Shown here: positions 47,506 through 55,150 of the stretch, in pieces
Numbering within the stretch: the stretch's first letter is position 1
How the letters are laid out: every line of letters begins with the position of its first letter
Assembly: GCF_020329505.1 (NCBI RefSeq)
Contig: NZ_JAGKJJ010000015.1
Coordinates: 62,001-126,000, forward strand
Length of the DNA stretch: 64,000 nucleotides
Direction of reading: 5' to 3'
From: Bradyrhizobium semiaridum
GTDB taxonomy: Bacteria; Pseudomonadota; Alphaproteobacteria; Rhizobiales; Xanthobacteraceae
The notes under the pieces: generated by a model
Seen by the model: only the letters and a program-made list of their open reading frames with translations
Databases searched by the model: none
Told to the model about the DNA's origin: nothing
Made by a program: the position numbers and the translations under genes

Positions 47506-48651
47506 TTAATCCTGCATGCGGCCGCTGAGCGTGGCGTGGCGTCGATAATGATAAGCACTGCCGCCGAACAGCGTGTCGAAGGCGAGCAGCCGCTTGAAAT
47601 AGGCGCCGATGTCGAGCTCCTCGGTGACGCCCATGGCGCCGTGCAGCTGCACCGACTGCTCGGCGACGAAGCGTGCGCATTTGCCGATCTTCGCCTTCGC
47701 GCCGGATGCCGCGCGGCTGCGCTGCAGCGGTGCGGCGTCGGCCATCAGCGCGGCGCGCAGCGCCATCGAGCGCGCCTCGTCGACCTGCATCGCCATGTCG
47801 GCGAGGCGGTGGCGGATCACCTGGTTGGCCGACAGCGGCCGGCCGAACTGCTTTCTCATCCTGGTGTATTCGAGCGTGGTGTCGAGCAGCGTCTGCATGA
47901 TGCCGACGGCCTCCGCGCCGAGCGCCGCCATCGCGCGATCGACCACCGCTTCGATCGCAGGCAGCGCGTCGCTGCCGTCGCCGAGCAAGGCGTCTGCAGG
48001 AAGCTGCACGTCTTTCAAGTCGAGGCTGCAACCGCGCCCACCGCCAAGCCGGGCGTAATCGCGCAAGCTCAGCCCAGGCGTTCCTGCCGCGACCACGAAC
48101 AGGCCGAGCTTGCCGGAGGCGCCGTTCGCATTGGCGATCTCGGCGGAGACGATGATCTGGTTGGCGGCGGCGCCGTCGAGCACGGCAATCTTGCTGCCGT
48201 TCAATCGCCAGCCGTCGGCCGTCCGCGTGGCCGTCGCCTCGACATGGGCGAGATCGAAGCGCGCGGCGCGTTCCGAATGCGCGAAGGCGAGGTACAGTGC
48301 GCCTTCCGCGACCTTGGGCAGGATCGCCTGCTTCTGCGCCTCGGTGCCGCATTCCGCAACCAGGGCCGCGCCGATCACCACCGTGGAGAGAAACGGTTCG
48401 GACACCAGCCCGCGTCCGAACGCTTCCATCAATATCCCGACCTCGATCGCGCCGCCGCCGAGTCCGCCGTCGGCCTCGCTGATCGGCAGCGCCAGCCAGC
48501 CGAGCTCGGCGAACCGCTTCCAGATCGCGGGCGAGAAGCCGAGCGGATCGTTTGCCGCCGTCTTGCGGTGATCCGCGGTGAACGTCTCGGCCACGAAGCG
48601 GTCGGCACTTTCGCGCAGCAGGCGCTGCTCGTCGCTGGGGGTGAGGTCCAT
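47506..48651 (-). CDS. Acyl-CoA dehydrogenase family protein (shorter partner)
   Basis: 381 residues from ATG 48651, five bases after the enoyl-CoA hydratase stop. Family fold with an N-terminal region (DLTPSDEQRLLRESADRFVAE), LGWLALPISEADGGLGGGAI and a C-terminal domain ending in YFKRLLAFDTLFGGSAYHYRR. The middle FAD loop is weaker than in the downstream paralogue (AFAHSERAARFDLAHVEATAT). Paired dehydrogenases of this kind often form alpha2beta2 heteromers (FadE pairs of steroid catabolism), which is inferred here from adjacency (12 bases) and divergence. Confidence 0.88.
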   Translation of the reverse strand: MDLTPSDEQRLLRESADRFVAETFTADHRKTAANDPLGFSPAIWKRFAELGWLALPISEADGGLGGGAIEVGILMEAFGRGLVSEPFLSTVVIGAALVAECGTEAQKQAILPKVAEGALYLAFAHSERAARFDLAHVEATATRTADGWRLNGSKIAVLDGAAANQIIVSAEIANANGASGKLGLFVVAAGTPGLSLRDYARLGGGRGCSLDLKDVQLPADALLGDGSDALPAIEAVVDRAMAALGAEAVGIMQTLLDTTLEYTRMRKQFGRPLSANQVIRHRLADMAMQVDEARSMALRAALMADAAPLQRSRAASGAKAKIGKCARFVAEQSVQLHGAMGVTEELDIGAYFKRLLAFDTLFGGSAYHYRRHATLSGRMQD

Positions 48652-48656
48652 CGGGT

Positions 48657-49514
48657 CTACTTCACGTTGGCGTTTTTCTTGACGGAAGGATGCAGGCCGG
48701 CAGGGTCCACCACCATGCCGAACTCTTGCAGATTGTGCGCATGACAGAGCTGATGCAGCGCGAAGGCCTGGTCGATCGCGGCGGGCTGTCCCATGATGTC
48801 GGTGGTGCGGTTGACCGCCTCTTTGCTCAGCTTCAGCGCGAAGGCGGGCTTGGCCGCGATCCTGCGCGCCAGCGCCAGCGTGAACGCCGACAGCTCGCCG
48901 CGCGGCACGACATGGTTGACCATGCCGAGGCGATGCGCCTCCTCGGCGCTCCAGACATCGGCGGTGAACAGCATCTCCTTGGCCTTGCGCGCGCCGAGCT
49001 CCCAGGGATGCACGAACCACTCGACGCCGCACACGCCCATCGTCACCACGGGATCGCAGAACTCGGCGTCGGTGCTGGCGACGATGAGGTCGCAGGCCCA
49101 GGCCAGCATCAGCCCGCCGGCGATACACTTGCCGTGCACTTCCGCGATGGTCGGCTTTGCCAGGTTGCGCCAGCGCCGGGTGATCTGCAGGTAGATCTCC
49201 TGCTCGCGCGCGAAGCGGCCGTGGGCGTTCGGCTCGGCGAAGCCGCCCCAATTTCCGACTGGCGGGAAATCGACGCCGGCCTGGTTTTTCCCGGTCGGCC
49301 GCAGGTCATGGCCGGCCGAGAAATGCGGGCCGTTGCCGGCGAGGATGATGACCTTGACTGCATCGTCCTGCACCGCCCGGTCGAAGGCGGCGTTGAGGTC
49401 GTAGGTCATCTGCAGGTTCTGGGCGTTCCGCGCCTCCGGGCGGTTCATCACGATCCGCGTGATCGCGCCCTCCGGCCGCTCGACGACGATTGTCTCGAAT
49501 TGTTCTGACGCCAT
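48657..49514 (-). CDS. Enoyl-CoA hydratase/isomerase family protein
   Basis: 285 residues from ATG 49514, chosen over longer starts because GGAGG precedes it. Crotonase fold with oxyanion segments AGNGPHFSAGHDLRPTG and AEVHGKCIAGGLMLAWACDL. The second Glu position of classic hydratases (GxxxE) is not evident in CDPVVTMGVCGVEW, so the reaction may be hydration, isomerisation or hydrolysis. First gene of a three-gene acyl-CoA degradation operon with two dehydrogenases. Confidence 0.88.
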   Translation of the reverse strand: MASEQFETIVVERPEGAITRIVMNRPEARNAQNLQMTYDLNAAFDRAVQDDAVKVIILAGNGPHFSAGHDLRPTGKNQAGVDFPPVGNWGGFAEPNAHGRFAREQEIYLQITRRWRNLAKPTIAEVHGKCIAGGLMLAWACDLIVASTDAEFCDPVVTMGVCGVEWFVHPWELGARKAKEMLFTADVWSAEEAHRLGMVNHVVPRGELSAFTLALARRIAAKPAFALKLSKEAVNRTTDIMGQPAAIDQAFALHQLCHAHNLQEFGMVVDPAGLHPSVKKNANVK

Positions 49515-49684
49515 GGATCCTCCCGGGATCGATTTTGTGGATCGATTTTCTTGGCATGATGAACAGCGCGGGGAGGGATAGGCAAGAGCCATCATTTGCA
49601 GGAGACGGCGCGAAAAACCGCCACACGGGATTACCCGGCAAGAATCTGGTACGGTGACCGTGAAATGCACCCGGGAGGACATTC

Positions 49685-50293
49685 ATGCGCAAGCTTTGGA
49701 CCGTGCTGGCAGCGCTGGCGACGTTGAGCCTGACCAACTGCGGCTACAACGCGATCCAGACCAATGACGAACAGGTCAAGTCGAACTGGTCGGAGGTGGT
49801 GAATCAGTACCAGCGGCGTGCTGACCTCGTGCCCAACCTGGTCAACTCGGTGAAGGGCTTTGCGCAGCAGGAGAAGGACGTGCTGCTCGGCGTGACCAAC
49901 GCGCGCGCCAAGGTCGGCAGCATCCAGGCGACACCGGAGGTGCTCAACGATCCCGCCGCGTTCCAGAAGTTCACGCAGGCGCAGGGCGAGCTCACCAGCG
50001 CGCTGTCGCGGCTGTTGGTCGTCACCGAGAACTATCCCCAGCTCAAGTCGGACGCGCTGTTCCGTGACCTGATCGCCCAGCTCGAAGGCACCGAGAACCG
50101 CATCACCGTGGCCCGTAACCGCTACATCAAGTCGGTGCAGGACTATAACGTCGGCATCCGTACCTTCCCGAACAATCTCACCGCGATGATGTTCGGCTAC
50201 AAGGAGAAGCCGAACTTCAGCGTCGAGAACGAAAAGGAGATCTCGACCGCGCCGAAGGTCGATTTCAGTCCGACGCCGGCACCGTCCAAGTAG
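49685..50293 (+). CDS. lemA: LemA family lipoprotein
   Basis: 202 residues with a lipobox (LATLSLTNC, Cys at 19), then the LemA helical core: VKSNWSEVVNQYQRRADLVPNLVNSVKGF, QQEKDVLLGVTNARAKV and YPQLKSDALFRDLIAQLEGTENRI. LemA-type proteins are membrane-anchored and often encoded with TPM-domain proteins, as here (two follow directly). Function not established; roles in envelope stability have been suggested for the family. Likely one operon of three genes. Confidence 0.92.
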   Translation: MRKLWTVLAALATLSLTNCGYNAIQTNDEQVKSNWSEVVNQYQRRADLVPNLVNSVKGFAQQEKDVLLGVTNARAKVGSIQATPEVLNDPAAFQKFTQAQGELTSALSRLLVVTENYPQLKSDALFRDLIAQLEGTENRITVARNRYIKSVQDYNVGIRTFPNNLTAMMFGYKEKPNFSVENEKEISTAPKVDFSPTPAPSK

Positions 50294-50313
50294 CGGCGGG
50301 CGATCAGACCGCG

Positions 50314-51192
50314 ATGGCTGCCGCGCGCGTCATCCTGCTCGCCTTGCTGCTGGGCTTCGTCTGCCCGGCACTGGCCGAGGTCGCGGTGCCGCAGCTCACC
50401 GGCCGCGTCGTCGACCAGACCGGGACGCTGTCGTCGGGCGATATCGCCTCGCTGACGGCCAAGCTCAAGGATCTGGAGTCCCGTAAGGGCAGCCAGATCG
50501 CGGTGCTGATCGTGCCGACCATCGGCGAGGAGACCATCGAGCAGTTCTCGATCCGCGTCGCCGAGGCCTGGAAGATCGGGCGCAGGAAGATCGACGACGG
50601 TGCGCTGCTGGTCGTTGCCAAGAACGACCGACGCTTACGCATCGAGATCGGCTACGGCCTCGAGGGCGTGCTGAGCGACGCCATCACCCACCGCATCATC
50701 GACGAATACATCACGCCGAAATTCAAGGCCGGCGATTTCGCCGGCGGCATCTCGGCCGGCGTCGACCGCATGATCGGCCTGATCGACGGCGAAAAACTGC
50801 CGGCGCCGGAGCCCGAGCACTGGCAGGCGCCCAACCTGGTCGATCTCGCCAATCCGGTCGCGATCTTCGCCGTGATCATCGTGGCGGGCTTTTTGCGCGG
50901 ATTGCTCGGCCGTCTGCTCGGTTCGGTCGCGACCGGCGGCGTCGTCGGCGTATTCGCCTGGATCGCGGTCGGCTCGCTTGCCACCGCCGTCGTGGTCGGG
51001 CTGTTCGGCTTCGTTGCAGCCTTGATCTTCGGCGGGCTGAATTTTGGCGGGCCGGTGGTCGGTTCGGGACCCTATCGCCGCAGCGGCGGTTATCCCGGCG
51101 GCTGGAGCGGCGGCTCGGGCTCGGGCAGCAGCGGCGGCTTCAGTGGTGGCGGCGGCAGCTTTGGCGGCGGCGGCGCCTCGGGGAGCTGGTAG
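50314..51192 (+). CDS. TPM-domain (YgcG-like) exported membrane protein
   Basis: 292 residues: signal peptide (VILLALLLGFVCPALA), TPM domain (about 25-160: VVDQTGTLSSGDIASLTAKLKDLE, then GRRKIDDGALLVVAKNDRRLRIEIGYGLEG), two closely spaced membrane segments (about 195-240) and a Gly/Ser tail ending GGGASGSW. This is the usual YgcG layout, with the TPM domain in the periplasm. Lies 20 bases after lemA and four bases before a second TPM protein. Confidence 0.9.
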   Translation: MAAARVILLALLLGFVCPALAEVAVPQLTGRVVDQTGTLSSGDIASLTAKLKDLESRKGSQIAVLIVPTIGEETIEQFSIRVAEAWKIGRRKIDDGALLVVAKNDRRLRIEIGYGLEGVLSDAITHRIIDEYITPKFKAGDFAGGISAGVDRMIGLIDGEKLPAPEPEHWQAPNLVDLANPVAIFAVIIVAGFLRGLLGRLLGSVATGGVVGVFAWIAVGSLATAVVVGLFGFVAALIFGGLNFGGPVVGSGPYRRSGGYPGGWSGGSGSGSSGGFSGGGGSFGGGGASGSW

Positions 51193-51196
51193 GCAC

Positions 51197-51694
51197 ATGG
51201 GCATCAAGCGCATCGCCAGACATCTCATCGCGCACCGCTGGAAGGTGCGGCGCGACTTTCCGCCCCGCGTGCTTGCGGCGATCGAGCGAGCCATCAAGGC
51301 CGGCGAGGCCACCCACGGCGGCCAGGTCCGCTTCGTCGTCGAGGGCGCGCTCGACGGCGTGCCGCTGTTCCACGACCAGCCGGCGCGCGAGCGGGCGCTC
51401 GACGTGTTCTCGCATTTGCGGATCTGGGATACCCATCACAACAACGGCGTCCTGATCTACCTGCTGCTCGCCGACCGCGACGTCGAGATCGTCGCCGATC
51501 GCGGCATCGACGCCAAGGTCGGCCACGCCGGCTGGGAAGCGATCTGCCAGGCGATGGAAGCGGAGTTTCGCGCCGGCCGCTTCGAGCAGGGCGTGATCAA
51601 GGGGATCGAGGCGGTCTCGCGCGAGCTGGCAAAGCATTTTCCGCATGCGGCCGGCGGCCCCAACGAGCTGCCGGACCAGCCGGTGGTGATCTAA
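51197..51694 (+). CDS. TPM-domain protein without signal peptide
   Basis: 165 residues from ATG 51197. It carries the second half of a TPM domain in recognisable form (HNNGVLIYLLLADRDVEIVADRGIDAKVG, then FRAGRFEQGVIKGIEAVSREL) but has neither a signal peptide nor a membrane segment. The basic N-terminus (IKRIARHLIAHRWKVRRDF) might associate with membrane. Third gene of the lemA operon. This three-gene arrangement (LemA, long TPM, short TPM) is common in rhizobia and beta-proteobacteria. Confidence 0.87.
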   Translation: MGIKRIARHLIAHRWKVRRDFPPRVLAAIERAIKAGEATHGGQVRFVVEGALDGVPLFHDQPARERALDVFSHLRIWDTHHNNGVLIYLLLADRDVEIVADRGIDAKVGHAGWEAICQAMEAEFRAGRFEQGVIKGIEAVSRELAKHFPHAAGGPNELPDQPVVI

Positions 51695-51715
51695 CTAATT
51701 AGATTGCTCTCTTCC

Positions 51716-51870
51716 TGTCATTGCGCGCCAACGGATCGGCGCAAAGCGCCGCCCGATGACAGGCTCGGCGAAGCGATCCATCTCACCACTTGCTGGCAGG
51801 CATGGATTGCCTCGTCGCTTCAGCGCAAAATTGCTATGCAATTTTGTCGCGAGCTCCTCGCAATGACGGA
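51716..51870. repeat. Composite intergenic repeat, family B
   Basis: CTGTCATTGCGCG near 51717 pairs with CGCAATGACGG at 51859-51869. Inner hairpins are GGCGCAAAGCGCCGCCCGATGACAG and GCAAAATTGC/GCAATTTTG. Two element types appear joined. It lies between the convergent TPM and GST genes. Confidence 0.75.
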
Positions 51871-51878
51871 GGGCTGGA

Positions 51879-52493
51879 TCACGCCTTCACCGACTCCCGC
51901 GCACCGACGCGGTTGAACCAGGCCACGATGTTGGTATTCGACTGGTCCAGCGGCTGGCCGACCTGGTTGCCGAAATCGAGCCAGCAATACAGCAGGATGT
52001 CGGCCAGCGTGAAGCGCTTGCCGCAAATGTAGTCGCGGCCGTCGGCCATCTGGTCATTAAGCCATTTGATGCGGTTTGCCGCAATCATCTTCAGGCCGGG
52101 CGACGCCTCCGGCGCCACCGGAATCCGCTTCTCGAAGAACTTCAGCGCCTCGCCGAAGCGGTAGCCGTTGGCGAGCGGCTCGGCGATGTTGAGATCGACG
52201 CGCCGCGTCCACATCCGGCACTCGGCGCGCTCTTCCGGCGTTGTGCCGATCATCGCGGGCGTAGGGTGCTTCTCCTCCAGATATTCGCAGATCGCGGTGA
52301 TCTCGGAGAGGTAGTTGCCGCAGTCGAGCTCGAGTGTCGGCATCTGGCCATGCGGATTGCGCTTCAGATGCGCTTCCTCGCGGTTCTCGCCCTTGCGCAA
52401 ATCGATGGTCTGCTTGGGTATCTCGATGCCCTTCTCGGCCATAAACATGCGCACAATGCGCGGGTTCGGCCCGATCGAGTCGTACAGCTTCAT
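51879..52493 (-). CDS. Glutathione S-transferase family protein
   Basis: 204 residues. Thioredoxin-like N-terminal domain with MKLYDSIGPNPRIVRMFMAEKG, the cis-Pro motif QMPTLEL and glutathione-binding LSEITAICEYLEE; helical C-terminal domain with the capping motif FTLADILLYCWLDFG. The Ser in YDSIGPNPR is a candidate activating residue, as in several bacterial classes. Detoxification by glutathione conjugation is the family role. Separate unit, flanked by repeats on both sides. Confidence 0.92.
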   Translation of the reverse strand: MKLYDSIGPNPRIVRMFMAEKGIEIPKQTIDLRKGENREEAHLKRNPHGQMPTLELDCGNYLSEITAICEYLEEKHPTPAMIGTTPEERAECRMWTRRVDLNIAEPLANGYRFGEALKFFEKRIPVAPEASPGLKMIAANRIKWLNDQMADGRDYICGKRFTLADILLYCWLDFGNQVGQPLDQSNTNIVAWFNRVGARESVKA

Positions 52494-52582
52494 GGTCCTC
52501 GCTCCCTGTTTTCAAGGCGTTGTTGTTGCCGCTGTTGAACAGGCCGGGCCCGGATTTGTCAAATCGGAGCGGTGCCCCTCCA

Positions 52583-52613
52583 CGTCATTGCGACCGGTTG
52601 GCTCGCAATGACG
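52583..52613. repeat. Short intergenic hairpin repeat, family B core
   Basis: CGTCATTGCGA (52583-52593) and TCGCAATGACG (52603-52613), a perfect 11-base stem with a nine-base loop. It is the minimal form of the longer family B elements and may terminate transcription of the metallo-hydrolase gene. Confidence 0.85.
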
Positions 52614-52626
52614 CTGAGGCGCGCCT

Positions 52627-53436
52627 TCAATCGTCGAGCTTGTTGAGGTCGCGCACCGACTGCATGATCGGCTCGAAATTGGCACGCGCATCGAGCGCGT
52701 CGAACAATTGCGCGGTGTCCTCGAGCAGGGCGTGTGAGCGCTGCAGCGCGACCCGCACGTCGTCCTGCGGCGTGTCGGACAGCCGGCCGTGGCCGGACAG
52801 CAGGATCTTGGCGTTCAGTCCCTTCAGCCGCTCCAGCGACTGAATGTAGTCGGCGATCGAGCCGGAGCCGAACACGCCGCCCATCACGCCGCCCGGCATC
52901 AGCGTGTCGGAGGCGAACAGCAGGCCCTTGTCCGGGTCGAACAGGGTGATGCAGGCCGAGGTGTGACCCGGCGTGTACATCACGGTGAGGCGGAAATTGC
53001 CGAGGTCGATCAGATTGCCTTCCTCGAGCCAGAGGTCGATGTCGATCGGCACGTTCGGCTCGTTGAACATCTTGCGCAGCATCGAGAAGTCGTCGCGCAG
53101 CATGATCTTGTTGGCGGCGAGCCGGTGCGCCGCGATATAGGCGCTGCCGTGGAATTGATAGGCCGCGCCGATATGGTCGAGATGCTCGTGGCTCAGCACC
53201 ACCATGTCGATCATGTCTGGCGTCACGCCGATATGGCCGAGGCAGGCGACGAGGTGCGGATAGTTGGTCGACAGCCCCACATCGATCATGATGGTGCGCT
53301 TGCTGCCGCGCACCAGATAGGCGTTCGCCGCGCGGTTCTTGAAGCGGACCTGGTAGACATCATCGGCGGCCTGGATCAGGCTCGCGACCTCGGTGTCGAA
53401 CAGCGTCTTGAACGGGCTCGGGCGGCGGTCGCTCAT
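52627..53436 (-). CDS. Metallo-beta-lactamase-fold hydrolase
   Basis: 269 residues. Zinc-binding motif HEHLDH (83-88) after the DVGLSTNYPHL strand, next His in VMYTPGHTSACI, Asp in LLFASDTLMPGG and final His in ILLSGHGRL. The group includes glyoxalase II-like and many uncharacterised hydrolases. Its start overlaps the stop of a cyclic-nucleotide-binding gene by four bases, so the two are translationally coupled and probably act together; hydrolysis of a nucleotide-derived or thioester signal is possible but not shown. Confidence 0.88.
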   Translation of the reverse strand: MSDRRPSPFKTLFDTEVASLIQAADDVYQVRFKNRAANAYLVRGSKRTIMIDVGLSTNYPHLVACLGHIGVTPDMIDMVVLSHEHLDHIGAAYQFHGSAYIAAHRLAANKIMLRDDFSMLRKMFNEPNVPIDIDLWLEEGNLIDLGNFRLTVMYTPGHTSACITLFDPDKGLLFASDTLMPGGVMGGVFGSGSIADYIQSLERLKGLNAKILLSGHGRLSDTPQDDVRVALQRSHALLEDTAQLFDALDARANFEPIMQSVRDLNKLDD

Positions 53437-53807
53437 GGGTTGGCCGCCGCTCGGTAGGTGACGGCATTGGAGGCGCGCAGACGCTTCGACAGCGCATCCA
53501 TCACCATCAGCGCGAAGGCCGGCTGCTGGCTGACGAGATAGACGAAGCGGGCGTGGTTGATCCGCATCACCCGCGTGTGGGGCGCGGCGGCGATCGCGGT
53601 GGCCGAGCGCGCCGAGCCGTCGATCACGGCCATCTCGCCGAAGAACTCGCCCTTGCCGAGGCTGACGATGATCGTCTTGTTGCCGCCGTTCATCTTGGCG
53701 ATCTCGACCTTGCCGTCGAGCACGACGAACAGCTCGCGGCCGGTCGAGCCTTCCTCAAAAATGACGTCATCGACATCAAATTCATTGATGCATTTCTCGA
53801 TCGTCAT
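53433..53807 (-). CDS. Single-domain cyclic nucleotide-binding protein
   Basis: 124 residues made almost wholly of one cNMP-binding barrel: VIFEEGSTGRELFVVLDGKVEI, the phosphate cassette GEFFGEMAVIDGSARSATAIA and a C-terminal helix. The cassette Glu and Arg are both present, so cAMP or cGMP binding is likely. There is no HTH (unlike Crp) and no catalytic domain, so it may regulate a partner. The coupled downstream partner is a metallo-beta-lactamase-fold hydrolase. Confidence 0.88.
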   Translation of the reverse strand: MTIEKCINEFDVDDVIFEEGSTGRELFVVLDGKVEIAKMNGGNKTIIVSLGKGEFFGEMAVIDGSARSATAIAAAPHTRVMRINHARFVYLVSQQPAFALMVMDALSKRLRASNAVTYRAAANP

Positions 53808-54014
53808 GGCCGTCCTGCCTTCTGGCTGGATGTCGGTGGTATGTTAATCGGGAAAGCGGCTGTTGCAACGGAGTTGGCGCGGATTGCCGCAGGGCAACAT
53901 CGCCCAAATCCGGCCCGGAAAACTCCCTAAAATTTGGGTAATGCGCCGTGGGGGTAAGGATTTCGCAAGCAATAAAAGTTACCGAATTGTCAACCCAGTC
54001 TGGAGACTTTGAAC

Positions 54015-55058
54015 GTGAGTGAGCAGCAGAGCGAGCCGGTGAGCAGCCAAGCCGGCGCCGAAATGGCGGCGAAAAGCGAGCCAGTGTCGGCCGCGGCCCA
54101 TGTTGAGGCTCCCCTGCTTTCGCCGGAGCAGGAAGAGACCGCCCCCAAAGCCGACGCCCCAAAGGCGGACGCACCGAAGATGGACGCGCCCAAGGTCGAG
54201 CCGCCGCCGCTGCCGTCTGCGCCCGAGCCGAAGATCGAACCGACCCGGATGGATGCGCCGAAGATCGAGACCGGTAGCCGCGAGGAGCCGCGTTTCCCCG
54301 GCAAGCTGATGATCATGGCCCCCGGCGACCGCAACTGGGACCATGACGCCTCGGCCTCGAAGCCGGCCCCCGAGCAGCCTTCGAAATCGACAGGCAGCCG
54401 CCGGTTCGCAGCGATGGCGGCGGTGGTGGCGCTGGCGACGGTGGCCGGCGCGATTGGCGGCGCGCTTGCGACCGCCGGGCTCGGACATCTCGGCCGCACC
54501 GATGTCGCGGCTGCACAGGAGGCTGCTGCCAAGGATGCTTCAGCCAAGGAGACGGTCGACGCGTCGATCGCCCGGGTCGAGTCCGAAATCGCGACGCTGA
54601 AGGCCAGCATCGAGCAGACCGCAAAGGCCGGTCAAGCCCAGTTCAGCAAAGCCAACGACCGGATCGAGAAGGTCGAGAAGGCGCAGGCGGAGCCGCTGGC
54701 CAAGCTCGCCAAGCTCAGCGAGGCCGTCGACAAGCTCCGTGCGCCGCAGGCCGCGGCTGCCGGGGCGGCGACGCCCGTCGCCGCCCGCGAAGTCACCGGC
54801 ACCGTGGCGCCGCCGCAGGCCACCGCCGCCGCTGCGGCGCCGGCCGCACCCAAGCCCGAAGTCGGCCGCCTGCCGGTGGTCGAAGGCTGGTCGCTGCGCG
54901 ACGTCGGCCATGGCAGCGCGCTGATCGAGGGCCGTGGCGGCATCTATGAGGTCTATGCCGGCGATCCCGTTCCCGGCCTCGGCCGCGTCGATGCGATCCG
55001 CAGGCAGGACGGCCGCTGGGTGGTCGTCACCAGCAGGGGCCTGATCGTCTCGCGCTGA
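54015..55058 (+). CDS. Single-pass membrane protein with Pro/Ala-rich and coiled-coil regions, unknown function
   Basis: 347 residues from GTG 54015 (GGAG nine bases upstream; TTG 54009 is too close). Cytoplasmic N-terminus is acidic/Pro-rich with a short tandem repeat (PKADAPKADAPKMDAPK, about 45-60). One membrane segment at about 131-156, then a coiled coil (about 165-243), an Ala/Pro linker and a compact C-terminal domain (GWSLRDVGHGSALIEGRGGI, then YEVYAGDPVPGLGRVDAI) ending RGLIVSR. No family assigned. The layout suggests a periplasmic-facing structural or scaffold protein. A strong intrinsic terminator follows. Confidence 0.75.
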   Translation: MSEQQSEPVSSQAGAEMAAKSEPVSAAAHVEAPLLSPEQEETAPKADAPKADAPKMDAPKVEPPPLPSAPEPKIEPTRMDAPKIETGSREEPRFPGKLMIMAPGDRNWDHDASASKPAPEQPSKSTGSRRFAAMAAVVALATVAGAIGGALATAGLGHLGRTDVAAAQEAAAKDASAKETVDASIARVESEIATLKASIEQTAKAGQAQFSKANDRIEKVEKAQAEPLAKLAKLSEAVDKLRAPQAAAAGAATPVAAREVTGTVAPPQATAAAAAPAAPKPEVGRLPVVEGWSLRDVGHGSALIEGRGGIYEVYAGDPVPGLGRVDAIRRQDGRWVVVTSRGLIVSR

Positions 55059-55081
55059 TCGCCTGGAACACGACACTACCG

Positions 55082-55115
55082 AGGCGCTTCACCGCGATGT
55101 GAAGCGCCTTTTTTC
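55082..55115 (+). terminator. Rho-independent terminator
   Basis: AGGCGCTTCAC (55082-55092), loop CGCGAT, GTGAAGCGCCT (55099-55109), then TTTTTTC. Classical stem and T run, 24 bases after the coiled-coil protein gene. Confidence 0.92.
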
Positions 55116-55150
55116 TTGAATAGGCTTTGCCGCGCGGTGTTAGTGGAGGC

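Noticed and set aside
46298..48352. 684-codon minus frame across both acyl-CoA dehydrogenase genes
   Set aside because: Only the part from ATG 47494 is protein-like; the rest is the second dehydrogenase in the wrong frame. The same applies to 47506-49251 over the hydratase gene.
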